Origin: an uncultured bacterium
Lineage (GTDB): Bacteria; Cyanobacteriota; Vampirovibrionia; Gastranaerophilales; Gastranaerophilaceae
DNA length: 6,566 bases
NCBI GenBank assembly: GCA_900553845.1
Contig: USEW01000109.1
Span: 1 to 6,566, forward strand
Direction: 5' to 3'
Made by a program: the position numbers and the translations under genes. Of this stretch, positions 1-5,831 are shown piece after piece. How positions within the stretch are numbered: position 1 is the first letter of the stretch; each line of letters starts with the position of its first letter. Under the pieces are notes generated by a model. The model worked only from the letters and a program-made list of their open reading frames with translations. It was not told the origin of the DNA and did not search any database.

Positions 1-14
1 AAATTTTCATACTT

Positions 15-51
15 GGGTAATTTTAAATTAATTAAAATTACCCTTTTTTTT
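15..51 (+). terminator. Rho-independent terminator of a gene left of the window
   Basis: A perfect 12-bp inverted repeat (GGGTAATTTTAA at 15-26 and its complement at 32-43) with a 5-base loop is followed by a run of eight T on the plus strand. The minus strand has no T run after the stem, so it serves a plus-strand gene that ends before base 1. That gene converges on the AbrB-like pseudogene. Confidence 0.85.
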
Positions 52-100
52 ATATTAATATACAATTTTGTAATATTTATTTTTTTAAATTATAAACAAG

Positions 101-423
101 TTATCTTGCGACTTTTTTTATTTTAAGTGTTTTGTCGTCGACTTCAATATCAATATAATCAGTATCTGGTTTAATTTCAAGAACTTCAATTAAAGTATTT
201 GGAAAGTATAAACTATGGCTAGAGCCGCTTTTCTGAAATCCTCGAACCATGTTGTCTTTAAGCTTATCTATAGCATCATTGCATACAGGTTCAATAAAAG
301 AGTTTTATTTTTAAATGTCATTAAAACTTTTGTTGTTGCAGGATTATAACCTAATAATTTCAAAAAAGACTTTGAAAAATATAATTCCCAACCGTTTCCG
401 CTTGCTTTTAACTGTTTCTTCAT
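101..423 (-). pseudogene. Frameshifted two-repeat AbrB/SpoVT-like (swapped-hairpin) protein
   Basis: Reading from ATG at 423-421, the first frame gives MKKQLKASGNGWELYFSKSF and continues through LLGYNPATTKVLMTFKNKTL, then soon reaches a TAG. The next frame takes over at the T run (plus-strand AAAA, 296-299) with FIEPVCNDAIDKLKDNM. It continues through SGSSHSLYFPNTLIEVLEIK and DTDYIDIEVDDKTLKIKK to a TAA at 103-101. Adding one T would restore a single protein of about 107 residues. Both halves follow the same pattern (GNxWxLYFSKSFLKLLGYNP, then SSHSLYFPNTLIEVLEIKP, each followed by short beta strands), as expected for tandem AbrB-type DNA-binding or antitoxin domains. No clear Shine-Dalgarno precedes the ATG. 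No toxin gene partner lies next to it. It is either a recent pseudogene, a phase-variable gene or a sequencing error; the family call is from pattern only. Confidence 0.7.
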
Positions 424-983
424 GGTTAATATAAATCTTTATAAGTATTTTTAAAAGGGAGTGATAACTTTTTAAGTATAGTTTTAATTATAACTAATTA
501 ATACATTCTTATAACATTTTTTATAACTTATATAAAAACCAGACATATTTATGCGTCATAAATTATAGGTTGTTATATTTATTTGCTGTCCATAAAATAA
601 TCCAAAAACAACATTATAAACAGAATTATCTTTCTTCCGATTAAAAGGCTCGGATCTAAAAATGGAAGTCGATTGTTAAGGAATTAGAGTTAATAATTAT
701 TAAGCAAATACCGACTTAATTAGCATTGGCTTCCAACTAAAATATTAAAAATGGTTAAAAACTATCGAACTCAAAATTTTTTCTAGCTATTACTATATTT
801 CACCAATAAAATTTTAAAAGATTTTATGATTGCAAAAATCCATTTTGACCCAGTTTTAAAATTAAGTTTCAAACTGCTTTCTAATTAAAAGAACAATAAA
901 ATCAATACTTTTGGCGATTATTTCCAAACTATATGATTTTTCAAAATGGAGGTTAAACTATATATTAAACAGTACATATTAAG
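424..983. other. Long intergenic stretch without a supportable gene
   Basis: All six frames are broken by frequent stops and I see no recognisable protein fragment. It contains several short inverted repeats: a 14-bp palindrome TTAATAATTATTAA (690-703), a 6-bp pair AAGTCG/CGACTT (666-671 and 712-717), TGGAAG/CTTCCA (663-668 and 730-735), and a 10-bp pair (839-848 and 941-950). At this AT content most could be chance. A minus-strand TATACT at 480-475 could be a weak -10 for the AbrB-like gene, but it has no convincing -35. Confidence 0.5.
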
Positions 984-1016
984 AAAAGCCCGAAACCTTT
1001 ATGGTTCGGGCTTTTT
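984..1016 (-). terminator. Terminator of tRNA-Ser, possibly bidirectional
   Basis: A GC-rich stem (AGCCCGA at 987-993 with TCGGGCT at 1006-1012, extended by ACC/GGT and A-T pairs, with one bulged A) encloses a 5-base loop. On the minus strand the stem is followed by TTTTCTT; on the plus strand by TTTTT. It lies just past the 3' end of the minus-strand tRNA-Ser and probably also ends read-through from the restriction-modification operon, which shows no terminator of its own. Confidence 0.85.
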
Positions 1017-1022
1017 AAATGG

Positions 1023-1110
1023 AGGAGGAGGTGGGATTCGAACCCACGGTACGCTCGTCACGTACGACGGTTTTCAAGACCGCTCCGATAAACCGCTCTG
1101 GCACTCCTCC
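1023..1110 (-). tRNA. tRNA-Ser, anticodon TGA
   Basis: This is a type II tRNA with a full cloverleaf on the minus strand. A 7-bp acceptor pairs GGAGGAG (1110-1104) with CTCCTCC (1030-1024). The anticodon loop CTTGAAA has TGA at 1076-1074, and there is a long variable arm. The T arm GTGGG-TTCGAAT-CCCAC ends at 1031. It decodes UCA serine codons. The discriminator base appears to be T (1023), followed by an apparent genomic CCA (1022-1020). Bacterial tRNA-Ser usually has G73, so this end is slightly unusual; the repeated GGA on the plus strand makes the exact end worth checking. Confidence 0.95.
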
Positions 1111-1128
1111 TTAAAGTTGTGCATAATT

Positions 1129-1157
1129 ATTCTAGCAAAAAATAATTGACTTGTAAA
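1129..1157 (-). promoter_or_regulatory. Promoter of tRNA-Ser
   Basis: On the minus strand TTTACA (1157-1152) is followed after exactly 17 bases by TAGAAT (1134-1129). This predicts a start about 10 bases before the tRNA 5' end. Each box matches the sigma-70 consensus at 5 of 6 positions. It sits just beyond the stop codon of the restriction endonuclease gene. Confidence 0.75.
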
Positions 1158-1162
1158 GACTA

Positions 1163-2074
1163 TTAAATAAATTTTTCAAGCATACCTTTTTCAAGCATTG
1201 CCAAAGTAAGAAGATAGTCATTGTGTGCAAGAGTATCTCTCAATGCATTATGTGCTTCACGCCAACCCTGTCCGTCTGTGATCCATATAAATTTATACTT
1301 CTTGTCAAGAAAGGTTTCAACCTCCCGGTATGCCTTTGCTGTTTCGGATAATTTAGAACCACCGCAGTTATAATAGTTTACCTCCATCAAAACAGGTTCT
1401 TTGCCGGTGTCGATTACGTAATTATATCGCTTGGAAGAATATTTATGAGCAGGAATATCGTATCCGAATTCTTTCTTTATTTTTAAAGCATTTGCTTCGG
1501 CAATATATCTATAGCCTTTTTTTCTGCATAAATCTTTAATAAAGCATTCAACAATAAGCCCCATTGAAGAACCGCTTCTTGACTTACGACCATTGCTGTC
1601 CAGACCTGCTTCAACTCCTATCATATAGTCAACAAGAGATTTTACTTTCCCACTGCATATTAAATCACGAAGCCCTGATTCTTTTACAAAATGCAAGTAT
1701 TTATTGATATCATTATCACTAGGCTCTTTAATAGAAAAGTCATATTCTTCGTAGACTAATTTTTTATTCTCGTAGTCAATTAAAATATTGAATTTTTTTT
1801 CACGACTTACAACAAGCGCAGGAAGTATATTAATTATTTGTGACTGTTCTTTGATAAGAGCTTTAAATTCTTCATCAAAGTTATCCTTACCTATAAGATA
1901 ATTAAGCAGGTTTAAATTTATTTCAATATTTCTAACATTTGAATAAATTTTTTCCCAGTTAACAAAATACGACCACAAATTGTTAGACGGTTTAAGATTA
2001 TCAAGCATACATTGAAAAACGTCATCTTCACAACTACAGCCTAAAAGTTCCTCGTAACAATTTAAATATTTCAT
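1163..2074 (-). CDS. DpnII-family type II restriction endonuclease (GATC)
   Basis: This is predicted to cut DNA at unmethylated GATC sites in the cytoplasm, paired with the adenine methyltransferase just upstream. The 303-residue length fits the family (DpnII, MboI and relatives, about 280-300). Recognisable blocks are ILPALVVSR (83-91), DYMIGVEAGLDSNGRKSRSG (149-168) and MEVNYYNCGGSKLSETAKAY (230-249), followed by FIWITDGQGW. EVN with a preceding acidic residue is the PD-(D/E)xK-like core. In relatives as I remember them the strand before it reads R-Y/F-D-Y/F-V-I; here it is RYNYVID, so the usual Asp is N218 (codon AAT) and D222 is the nearest acid. The ATG at 2074 is chosen over a TTG three bases earlier: it overlaps the methylase stop as TGATG and sits 7 bases after AGGA. 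Activity is uncertain because of N218. Confidence 0.9.
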   Translation of the reverse strand: MKYLNCYEELLGCSCEDDVFQCMLDNLKPSNNLWSYFVNWEKIYSNVRNIEINLNLLNYLIGKDNFDEEFKALIKEQSQIINILPALVVSREKKFNILIDYENKKLVYEEYDFSIKEPSDNDINKYLHFVKESGLRDLICSGKVKSLVDYMIGVEAGLDSNGRKSRSGSSMGLIVECFIKDLCRKKGYRYIAEANALKIKKEFGYDIPAHKYSSKRYNYVIDTGKEPVLMEVNYYNCGGSKLSETAKAYREVETFLDKKYKFIWITDGQGWREAHNALRDTLAHNDYLLTLAMLEKGMLEKFI

Positions 2075-2913
2075 CAATAATTCCTCACTAAAATTTCTGA
2101 AATTTTACCTCTGCCAAAAGCATTGGCATTTATATGACGCTTAGCATAAACTTTCTTTATATCGTAAGGGGCATAAAGTTCCTTAACAAGTTTAGTGTCC
2201 GAGTTTGAAAGCATAAACATAACGCCTTTTGAATCTAGTTCATTACAAACGTCTCTAAGTTTAATCTGCATATCAATATCAAATCCGTCTTTTGTGTATG
2301 AAGTGAAGCTTGATGTTTCGCTTAATGGCACATAAGGTGGATCCAGATAGACAAAATCACCTTTTTTAACACGATTAAGAATAAGTGAAAAATCACAGCA
2401 TTCAATTTCAGTTTTCTTTAAAAGCGCGGAACAATTAATAAGATTATAAGTATCGACTATTCTTGGATTTTTATAATGACCAAAAGGAACATTAAACTGA
2501 CCCTGTGAATTTACACGATACATTCCATTAAAACAAGTGCGATTCAGATAGATAAACCGGCTTGCTTTTTCTACATTTGATATATTTTTATATTTTTCTG
2601 TTCTATCAATGTTTCTTATATTCAAAAAATACTCTTTTGTAATTTCGTGTTTTTTAAGACTCGATATTAATTCATGAACATTATCCCGAACAACACTATA
2701 AAAATTTATAAGTTCTTCATTCATATCTGAAATATAACCGCCAAAGGGCTGCAGTTCAAAAAATAAAGCACCGCCTCCGACAAAAGGTTCATAATACCTG
2801 TTGTACGATTCGGGCATATTTCTTAACAATTCATGCATCAATTGACGCTTCCCGCCAACCCATTTAATAAGTGGATATGTTCCATTTTTCACATATTCTT
2901 GAATTACTGCCAT
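2074..2913 (-). CDS. dam: DNA adenine N6-methyltransferase, Dam/DpnM-like (GATC), D12 class
   Basis: This transfers a methyl group from S-adenosylmethionine to the adenine of GATC, which protects host DNA from the endonuclease encoded next to it. The 279-residue protein has the D12-class order: IKWVGGKRQL (16-25), the SAM-binding YEPFVGGGALFFEL (41-54), SDMNEELINFY (62-72), FIYLNRTCFNGMYRVNSQGQ (120-139) with FNVPFGHYKNP next, the catalytic DPPY (191-194), LSNSD (235-239) and a C-terminal NAFGRGKISEILVRNY. All key motifs are intact. The FNGMYRVN and NVPFGHY region is typical of GATC enzymes. It is the first gene of a two-gene operon and its TGA overlaps the endonuclease ATG, which suggests translational coupling with methylase made first. 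DpnII and MboI systems carry a second methylase; none is seen here. The Shine-Dalgarno is weak (AAGAAAG). Confidence 0.95.
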   Translation of the reverse strand: MAVIQEYVKNGTYPLIKWVGGKRQLMHELLRNMPESYNRYYEPFVGGGALFFELQPFGGYISDMNEELINFYSVVRDNVHELISSLKKHEITKEYFLNIRNIDRTEKYKNISNVEKASRFIYLNRTCFNGMYRVNSQGQFNVPFGHYKNPRIVDTYNLINCSALLKKTEIECCDFSLILNRVKKGDFVYLDPPYVPLSETSSFTSYTKDGFDIDMQIKLRDVCNELDSKGVMFMLSNSDTKLVKELYAPYDIKKVYAKRHINANAFGRGKISEILVRNY

Positions 2914-2965
2914 CTTTTAACTTTCTTAAAAAAATAATTTCCTATACCTTACTCACCATATCGCT

Positions 2966-2994
2966 ATTATAACAGCTATATATGTTTCTGTGAA
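2966..2994 (-). promoter_or_regulatory. Promoter of the restriction-modification operon
   Basis: On the minus strand TTCACA (2994-2989) lies 17 bases before a perfect TATAAT (2971-2966), which is preceded by an extended -10 TGT. A start near 2959 would leave a leader of about 46 bases before the methylase ATG. This is the best promoter match in the window. No controller-protein gene is seen, so constitutive expression is likely. Confidence 0.75.
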
Positions 2995-3081
2995 TGGGGA
3001 AATAATAAAAATGTAAAGTAGCACTTTAGATGCTTATTTGCAAAAGTAAAAACGAATATTTTATATTTTTTACCAGATTAA

Positions 3082-3123
3082 ATATCTTCCACAACTTCTA
3101 TTGTACATCTGTAATTAGGATGA
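3082..3123 (-). pseudogene. 42-bp shard of a MuF-motif gene
   Basis: The segment matches 5335-5376 at 40 of 42 bases, in the same orientation; both differences are C/T. On the minus strand it reads HPNYRCTIEVVED, against HPNCRCTIEVVED in the gene at 4635-5768, so one motif cysteine has become tyrosine. The shard is bounded in frame by a TGA two codons upstream and a TAA straight after the following Ile codon. Homology stops abruptly on both sides. It therefore looks like the remnant of a second MuF-motif gene or a recombination footprint, not a gene. Confidence 0.8.
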
Positions 3124-3159
3124 ATTCAAAATATCCATTAGTATATGTAATTTCATATA

Positions 3160-3188
3160 TTGTAAAAAATATTATGCTAGATTAAAAT
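3160..3188 (+). promoter_or_regulatory. Candidate promoter of the secreted-protein gene
   Basis: TTGTAA (3160-3165) is 17 bases from TAAAAT (3183-3188). The predicted start near 3195 just precedes the ribosome binding site AAAGGA (3196-3201), which lies 6 bases before the ATG at 3208. The -35 matches only 4 of 6, and AT-rich DNA gives many such hits. Confidence 0.4.
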
Positions 3189-3207
3189 AAAATTCAAAGG
3201 ATTTTCT

Positions 3208-3708
3208 ATGAAAAAAATATTTTTAGTTTTGTTTTTACTATTTGTAATTTGTAATTCTTCATTTGCAGAATATAAACCTATACCTAAAAATTTGAGTAAG
3301 CAGTATAAAAAAGAAATGGAATATATTATTGGTGTTGAATATCCTAATGCGATCAAAAATGTTGATGAAAATGTTAAAGATGCTAAAAATTTGCGAAATA
3401 AAATTTTACAAAATGGCTTTAATCTTGAGGATTATATTAATCTAACACTTATATCGGAAGTTTGTATACCGGCAGCTGATTTAGACTTGTACGCGGAATT
3501 GATGAAAGTTACGCAGGAAAAGTATTTAGGTATTAAATATGAGCCAATAGGAACTGATAACACAAATCCTATATACGAATACCTTTATCCATATATAAGG
3601 GATAACAATGTTAATGAAAATAAACTAACAAAAATTATACTTTATGAAAATAAGCAAATTAAGATTATAGAAAAATATATCAAACAAGTTGAAAAGTTAC
3701 GTCCATAA
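3208..3708 (+). CDS. Small secreted protein of unknown function
   Basis: I do not recognise a family. The 166-residue product starts with a Sec signal peptide: basic MKK, then a hydrophobic core IFLVLFLLFVIC, with likely cleavage after SSFA near residue 21. The mature protein is about 145 residues, lysine- and glutamate-rich, with a single cysteine (in SEVCIP). It has no lipobox and no further membrane segment, so it should be periplasmic or extracellular. The mature part looks mainly helical. A good AAAGGA ribosome site supports the start. It is the only plus-strand gene between the restriction-modification operon and the minus-strand cluster. Its TAA (3706-3708) directly abuts the stop codon of the convergent M23 gene, leaving no room for a terminator. 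A link to the peptidoglycan hydrolase next door is possible but unproven. Confidence 0.85.
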   Translation: MKKIFLVLFLLFVICNSSFAEYKPIPKNLSKQYKKEMEYIIGVEYPNAIKNVDENVKDAKNLRNKILQNGFNLEDYINLTLISEVCIPAADLDLYAELMKVTQEKYLGIKYEPIGTDNTNPIYEYLYPYIRDNNVNENKLTKIILYENKQIKIIEKYIKQVEKLRP

Positions 3709-4140
3709 TTAAAATTTAATATATTTGCCAGGATCTTCAGCTTTGCCTCGATAAGCACCTTCTCTTATTGTAATGTGTAGATGAGGTCCACTAGATGTCC
3801 CTTCGTTGCCTGATTTTGCGATAACTTGTCCTTGTTTAACTACTTGACCATATGATACATTCCAAGATGAAATATGTCCATATTCGCTAGTAACTCTAGT
3901 ACCATTTATTATTCCATGGTCTATTGCAACCCATTTACCATATCCTCTAGCTGGACCAACAGCAATTACTTTTCCATCAGCTATAGTGCTGACAGGTGTT
4001 CCAATAGGAACTCCAATGTCCCAGCCATTGTGATAACTACTAGCACCTGGTACAGGTGCTACTCGATTACCATAACCACTAGTAATAGGCCCATTACAAG
4101 GCAAGATCCATTTTTGCGCTTGCGGAGGTTTTGGTGGCAT
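3709..4140 (-). CDS. M23-family metallopeptidase domain protein, 5' end unresolved
   Basis: This is a LytM/lysostaphin-type zinc endopeptidase domain that would cut peptide cross-links of peptidoglycan. Numbered from the ATG at 4140, the zinc ligands are H37 and D41 (HNGWD) and H122 (in HLH), with catalytic-site H89 (YGH) and H120. The fold signatures SGYGNRV, GTPVSTIADGKVI and SGPHLHITIREG are all present, so the domain looks active. The start is doubtful. The ATG at 4140 has no ribosome site and lies inside a proline-rich linker, and the same frame stays open upstream (KIPPQSRIPQPSPESPQPKP) to an amber TAG at 4218-4216. No in-frame ATG, GTG or TTG lies between. The gene may be a truncated remnant, an amber-interrupted gene, or read by -1 frameshifting from an ATG at 4226. 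No signal peptide is visible, so export is unexplained. It is the last gene of the minus-strand cluster. Confidence 0.8.
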   Translation of the reverse strand: MPPKPPQAQKWILPCNGPITSGYGNRVAPVPGASSYHNGWDIGVPIGTPVSTIADGKVIAVGPARGYGKWVAIDHGIINGTRVTSEYGHISSWNVSYGQVVKQGQVIAKSGNEGTSSGPHLHITIREGAYRGKAEDPGKYIKF

Positions 4141-4202
4141 AGGTTTTGGCTGTGGGGATTCTGGTGAAGGTTGAGGAATTCGACTTTGAGGTGGTATTTT
4201 AT

Positions 4203-4226
4203 CTTTTTTGTATTCCTATTCTTCAT
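4203..4226 (-). other. Possible -1 frameshift site feeding the M23 frame
   Basis: A minus-strand ATG at 4226-4224 begins a short frame, ATG AAG AAT AGG AAT, then ACA AAA AAG. The last bases form the heptamer A AAA AAG (4209-4203) in the phase required for -1 slippage. A slip there continues with GAT AAA ATA CCA, which is exactly the open M23 frame, giving MKNRNTKK-DKIPPQ. This heptamer is known to support frameshifting in dnaX and some insertion sequences. No ribosome site precedes the ATG and I have not shown a downstream stem, so it may be chance in A-rich DNA. Confidence 0.25.
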
Positions 4227-4235
4227 CTAAGGTAT

Positions 4236-4619
4236 TTATTTTGTTTTGCAGCAAGTATTATTAGTATAATCCCAAAGGTTACCGCTTTCAATACAGGCTT
4301 CTATTTCTATAACTTTGTTTACTGTTGGGATGTATAATGAAAACTTAAAATATATCATTTGTAAAATTATCAAAAGTAATAATAAGGGGATTTTATATTT
4401 ATTTAGTGATTTTATAAAAAATATGGAAAGAAAACTAGTTAATAATAATAACAGTATAAACAAAAATAAGAAAATTTGAAGATCAAAATTTAACGTAATA
4501 ATAGATGTAAGTGTAATACTTGAACACTGAAATCCTAGTATTACTAAGTTTACTAAAAATAATAATATCAGAACTATATAAAGGATTAATTGTGCTATTT
4601 TTACAATATTCTCTTTCAT
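4236..4619 (-). CDS. Small three-pass membrane protein, candidate immunity protein
   Basis: The 127-residue product has hydrophobic spans at about 8-30, 47-69 and 77-97. Lysines at the N terminus and in the KSLNKYK loop (70-76) put the N terminus inside and the C-terminal tail outside the cytoplasmic membrane. The tail carries a cysteine motif, C109 then ESGNLWDY then C123-C124. Small bacterial proteins ending in a C-x(n)-GG-x-W-[DN]-Y-x(n)-C motif are, as I remember, common beside modular toxin genes. The gene starts 15 bases after the upstream toxin-like gene, in the same frame, and its ATG has no ribosome site, so translation probably depends on coupling to that gene. I infer an immunity or partner role from position and topology only; other membrane functions, such as a holin-like role beside the M23 gene, are not excluded. 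Confidence 0.7.
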   Translation of the reverse strand: MKENIVKIAQLILYIVLILLFLVNLVILGFQCSSITLTSIITLNFDLQIFLFLFILLLLLTSFLSIFFIKSLNKYKIPLLLLLIILQMIYFKFSLYIPTVNKVIEIEACIESGNLWDYTNNTCCKTK

Positions 4620-4634
4620 AACAATTATACTAAA

Positions 4635-5768
4635 CTATTTTTTATAATCAGGCAATAAATCATGCATAAGTATTGAACAATCACAATATGGGTATTTACG
4701 ACCTCTTTCCCGTCCTAACCTGTTTGCAACTTGATCTCTTTCTGAATCGGCGATTGCTTCTTCTAGCGTTACTTTATGGGTATGAACATATGTATATTGA
4801 TCATACCCTTCTTTTGCATTGCCCAAAAACTCCGCTGCTTTTAAACCTATTATTCCCATTTCTTGTGTAGCCTCACAGTTCGCTTTTGAATGATAATATT
4901 TATCCATTTCAAATTCCTTTAAATAATATGCGTGATATAAAAGTTCAATATAATTTGATATAAAAATTCTAAGCGTAATAAAAAACGCACCGATAGGATT
5001 TATTAAACCTAAAATATCGTGCAATAATGTTTGCCATTGTGCTTTTTTGGCATACATATATGCATAATCTTTATCAATATTATTTTCACAATTCGGTAAG
5101 TGTTTTCCATAATCTTCACTTAAAACTTCTAGAGTATTATTTGCTTCTTGTATTAAATTCTGTATTTTTAACACATCATTTTCTAAATCTTGCATATCTG
5201 TTTCCACTTCAGATAGATAATTTTTAGTTTCTGTTATATGCTCTTCCATATCACTAATCATAGAATCAAGTTCATTTATTAAATCACAACCTTTTTCATT
5301 ACCTCGAGAATTTGGTTGATTTATTTCTCCATCTATATCTTCCACAACTTCTATTGTACACCTGCAATTAGGATGAGGACGTTCAGGAACTTCGTCGTAA
5401 AAATCGAAAACTTGACCATCTAGTTCTTTACATATATCACACGTATGTTCTCCATTTTCAGCACGCCAAACATATTTGTAATAACTAATACGACCTTTCA
5501 GCACAACATTTTTAAGATCTTCCTTTTCTTCTTCTGCTTCTGTATAATGATTGTTTTTTTGTAAAGTGTTATACCTGTACAAAGATTTACCTATATTTTG
5601 TAAATATGTATATCCTTTCAATATTTTATTTCTATCTTCGTTGTTGAAAACAGGATTTGAATAGTTTTTCAATAAATTCTTCTGACAAAATGATAAACTT
5701 TCAAATGTATTTTCTATATCTTTACCATAATTTAATGCCTGTAATATTTTATTCTTTAAAATTGTCAT
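4635..5768 (-). CDS. Modular MuF-motif protein with C-terminal SAA-like domain, candidate polymorphic toxin
   Basis: This is a 377-residue protein. Residues 1-93 are helical, polar and of unknown family. Residues 94-143 match the end of the MuF/SPP1 gp7 head-protein domain: ENGEHTCDICKELDGQVFDF, then PERPHPNCRC, with C110, C113, H132, C135 and C137 as possible metal ligands. A coiled coil follows (about 163-220), then a hydrophobic stretch with an NPIGAFF motif (252-285). Residues 286-377 resemble the serum amyloid A-like domain of some bacterial modular toxins: DKYYHSKANCEATQEMGIIG, AKEGYD, then DQVANRLGRERGR and CDC. Phage-borne MuF proteins carrying C-terminal toxins are described. This one lacks the usual long N-terminal MuF part, has no signal peptide and has no portal or capsid neighbours. 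AGGAG lies 8 bases before the ATG. It leads the minus-strand cluster and is divergent from an XRE regulator. Toxic activity is inferred; the motif match is solid. Confidence 0.75.
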   Translation of the reverse strand: MTILKNKILQALNYGKDIENTFESLSFCQKNLLKNYSNPVFNNEDRNKILKGYTYLQNIGKSLYRYNTLQKNNHYTEAEEEKEDLKNVVLKGRISYYKYVWRAENGEHTCDICKELDGQVFDFYDEVPERPHPNCRCTIEVVEDIDGEINQPNSRGNEKGCDLINELDSMISDMEEHITETKNYLSEVETDMQDLENDVLKIQNLIQEANNTLEVLSEDYGKHLPNCENNIDKDYAYMYAKKAQWQTLLHDILGLINPIGAFFITLRIFISNYIELLYHAYYLKEFEMDKYYHSKANCEATQEMGIIGLKAAEFLGNAKEGYDQYTYVHTHKVTLEEAIADSERDQVANRLGRERGRKYPYCDCSILMHDLLPDYKK

Positions 5769-5819
5769 TTATATTTCTCCTAAATTCAAATTATTTTATT
5801 TGTAAATATATGTTGATTA

Positions 5820-5831
5820 ATATTGCAATAT
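5820..5831. promoter_or_regulatory. Palindromic operator candidate
   Basis: ATATTGCAATAT is a perfect 12-bp palindrome in the divergent region. It covers the weak -10 expected for the minus-strand promoter. A related half site, ATATTGAT, occurs at 5857-5864 just before the XRE gene's -10. These positions would suit repression of both promoters by the XRE protein, but AT-rich palindromes are common. Confidence 0.4.

Noticed and set aside
946..1149. Plus-strand open frame of 67 codons
   Set aside because: It runs through the tRNA-Ser gene and its terminator on the opposite strand; its glycine-rich part is the tRNA acceptor sequence.
2075..2077. TTG start for the restriction endonuclease
   Set aside because: The ATG immediately after it has better spacing to AGGA and forms the classic TGATG overlap with the methylase stop.
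3874..4337. Plus-strand open frames opposite the M23 and membrane genes
   Set aside because: They are antisense to well supported domains and have low-complexity compositions and no ribosome sites.
4216..4637. Genome-wide reassignment of TAG to a sense codon
   Set aside because: Two in-frame TAG codons with open frames after them are too few to support this. The other genes end in TAA or TGA, and no suppressor tRNA is visible in the window.
3709..5768. Prophage remnant explanation for the MuF and M23 genes
   Set aside because: No portal, terminase, capsid, tail, integrase or holin gene is seen, and the MuF part is incomplete. An origin from phage is possible but an actual prophage is not supported here.
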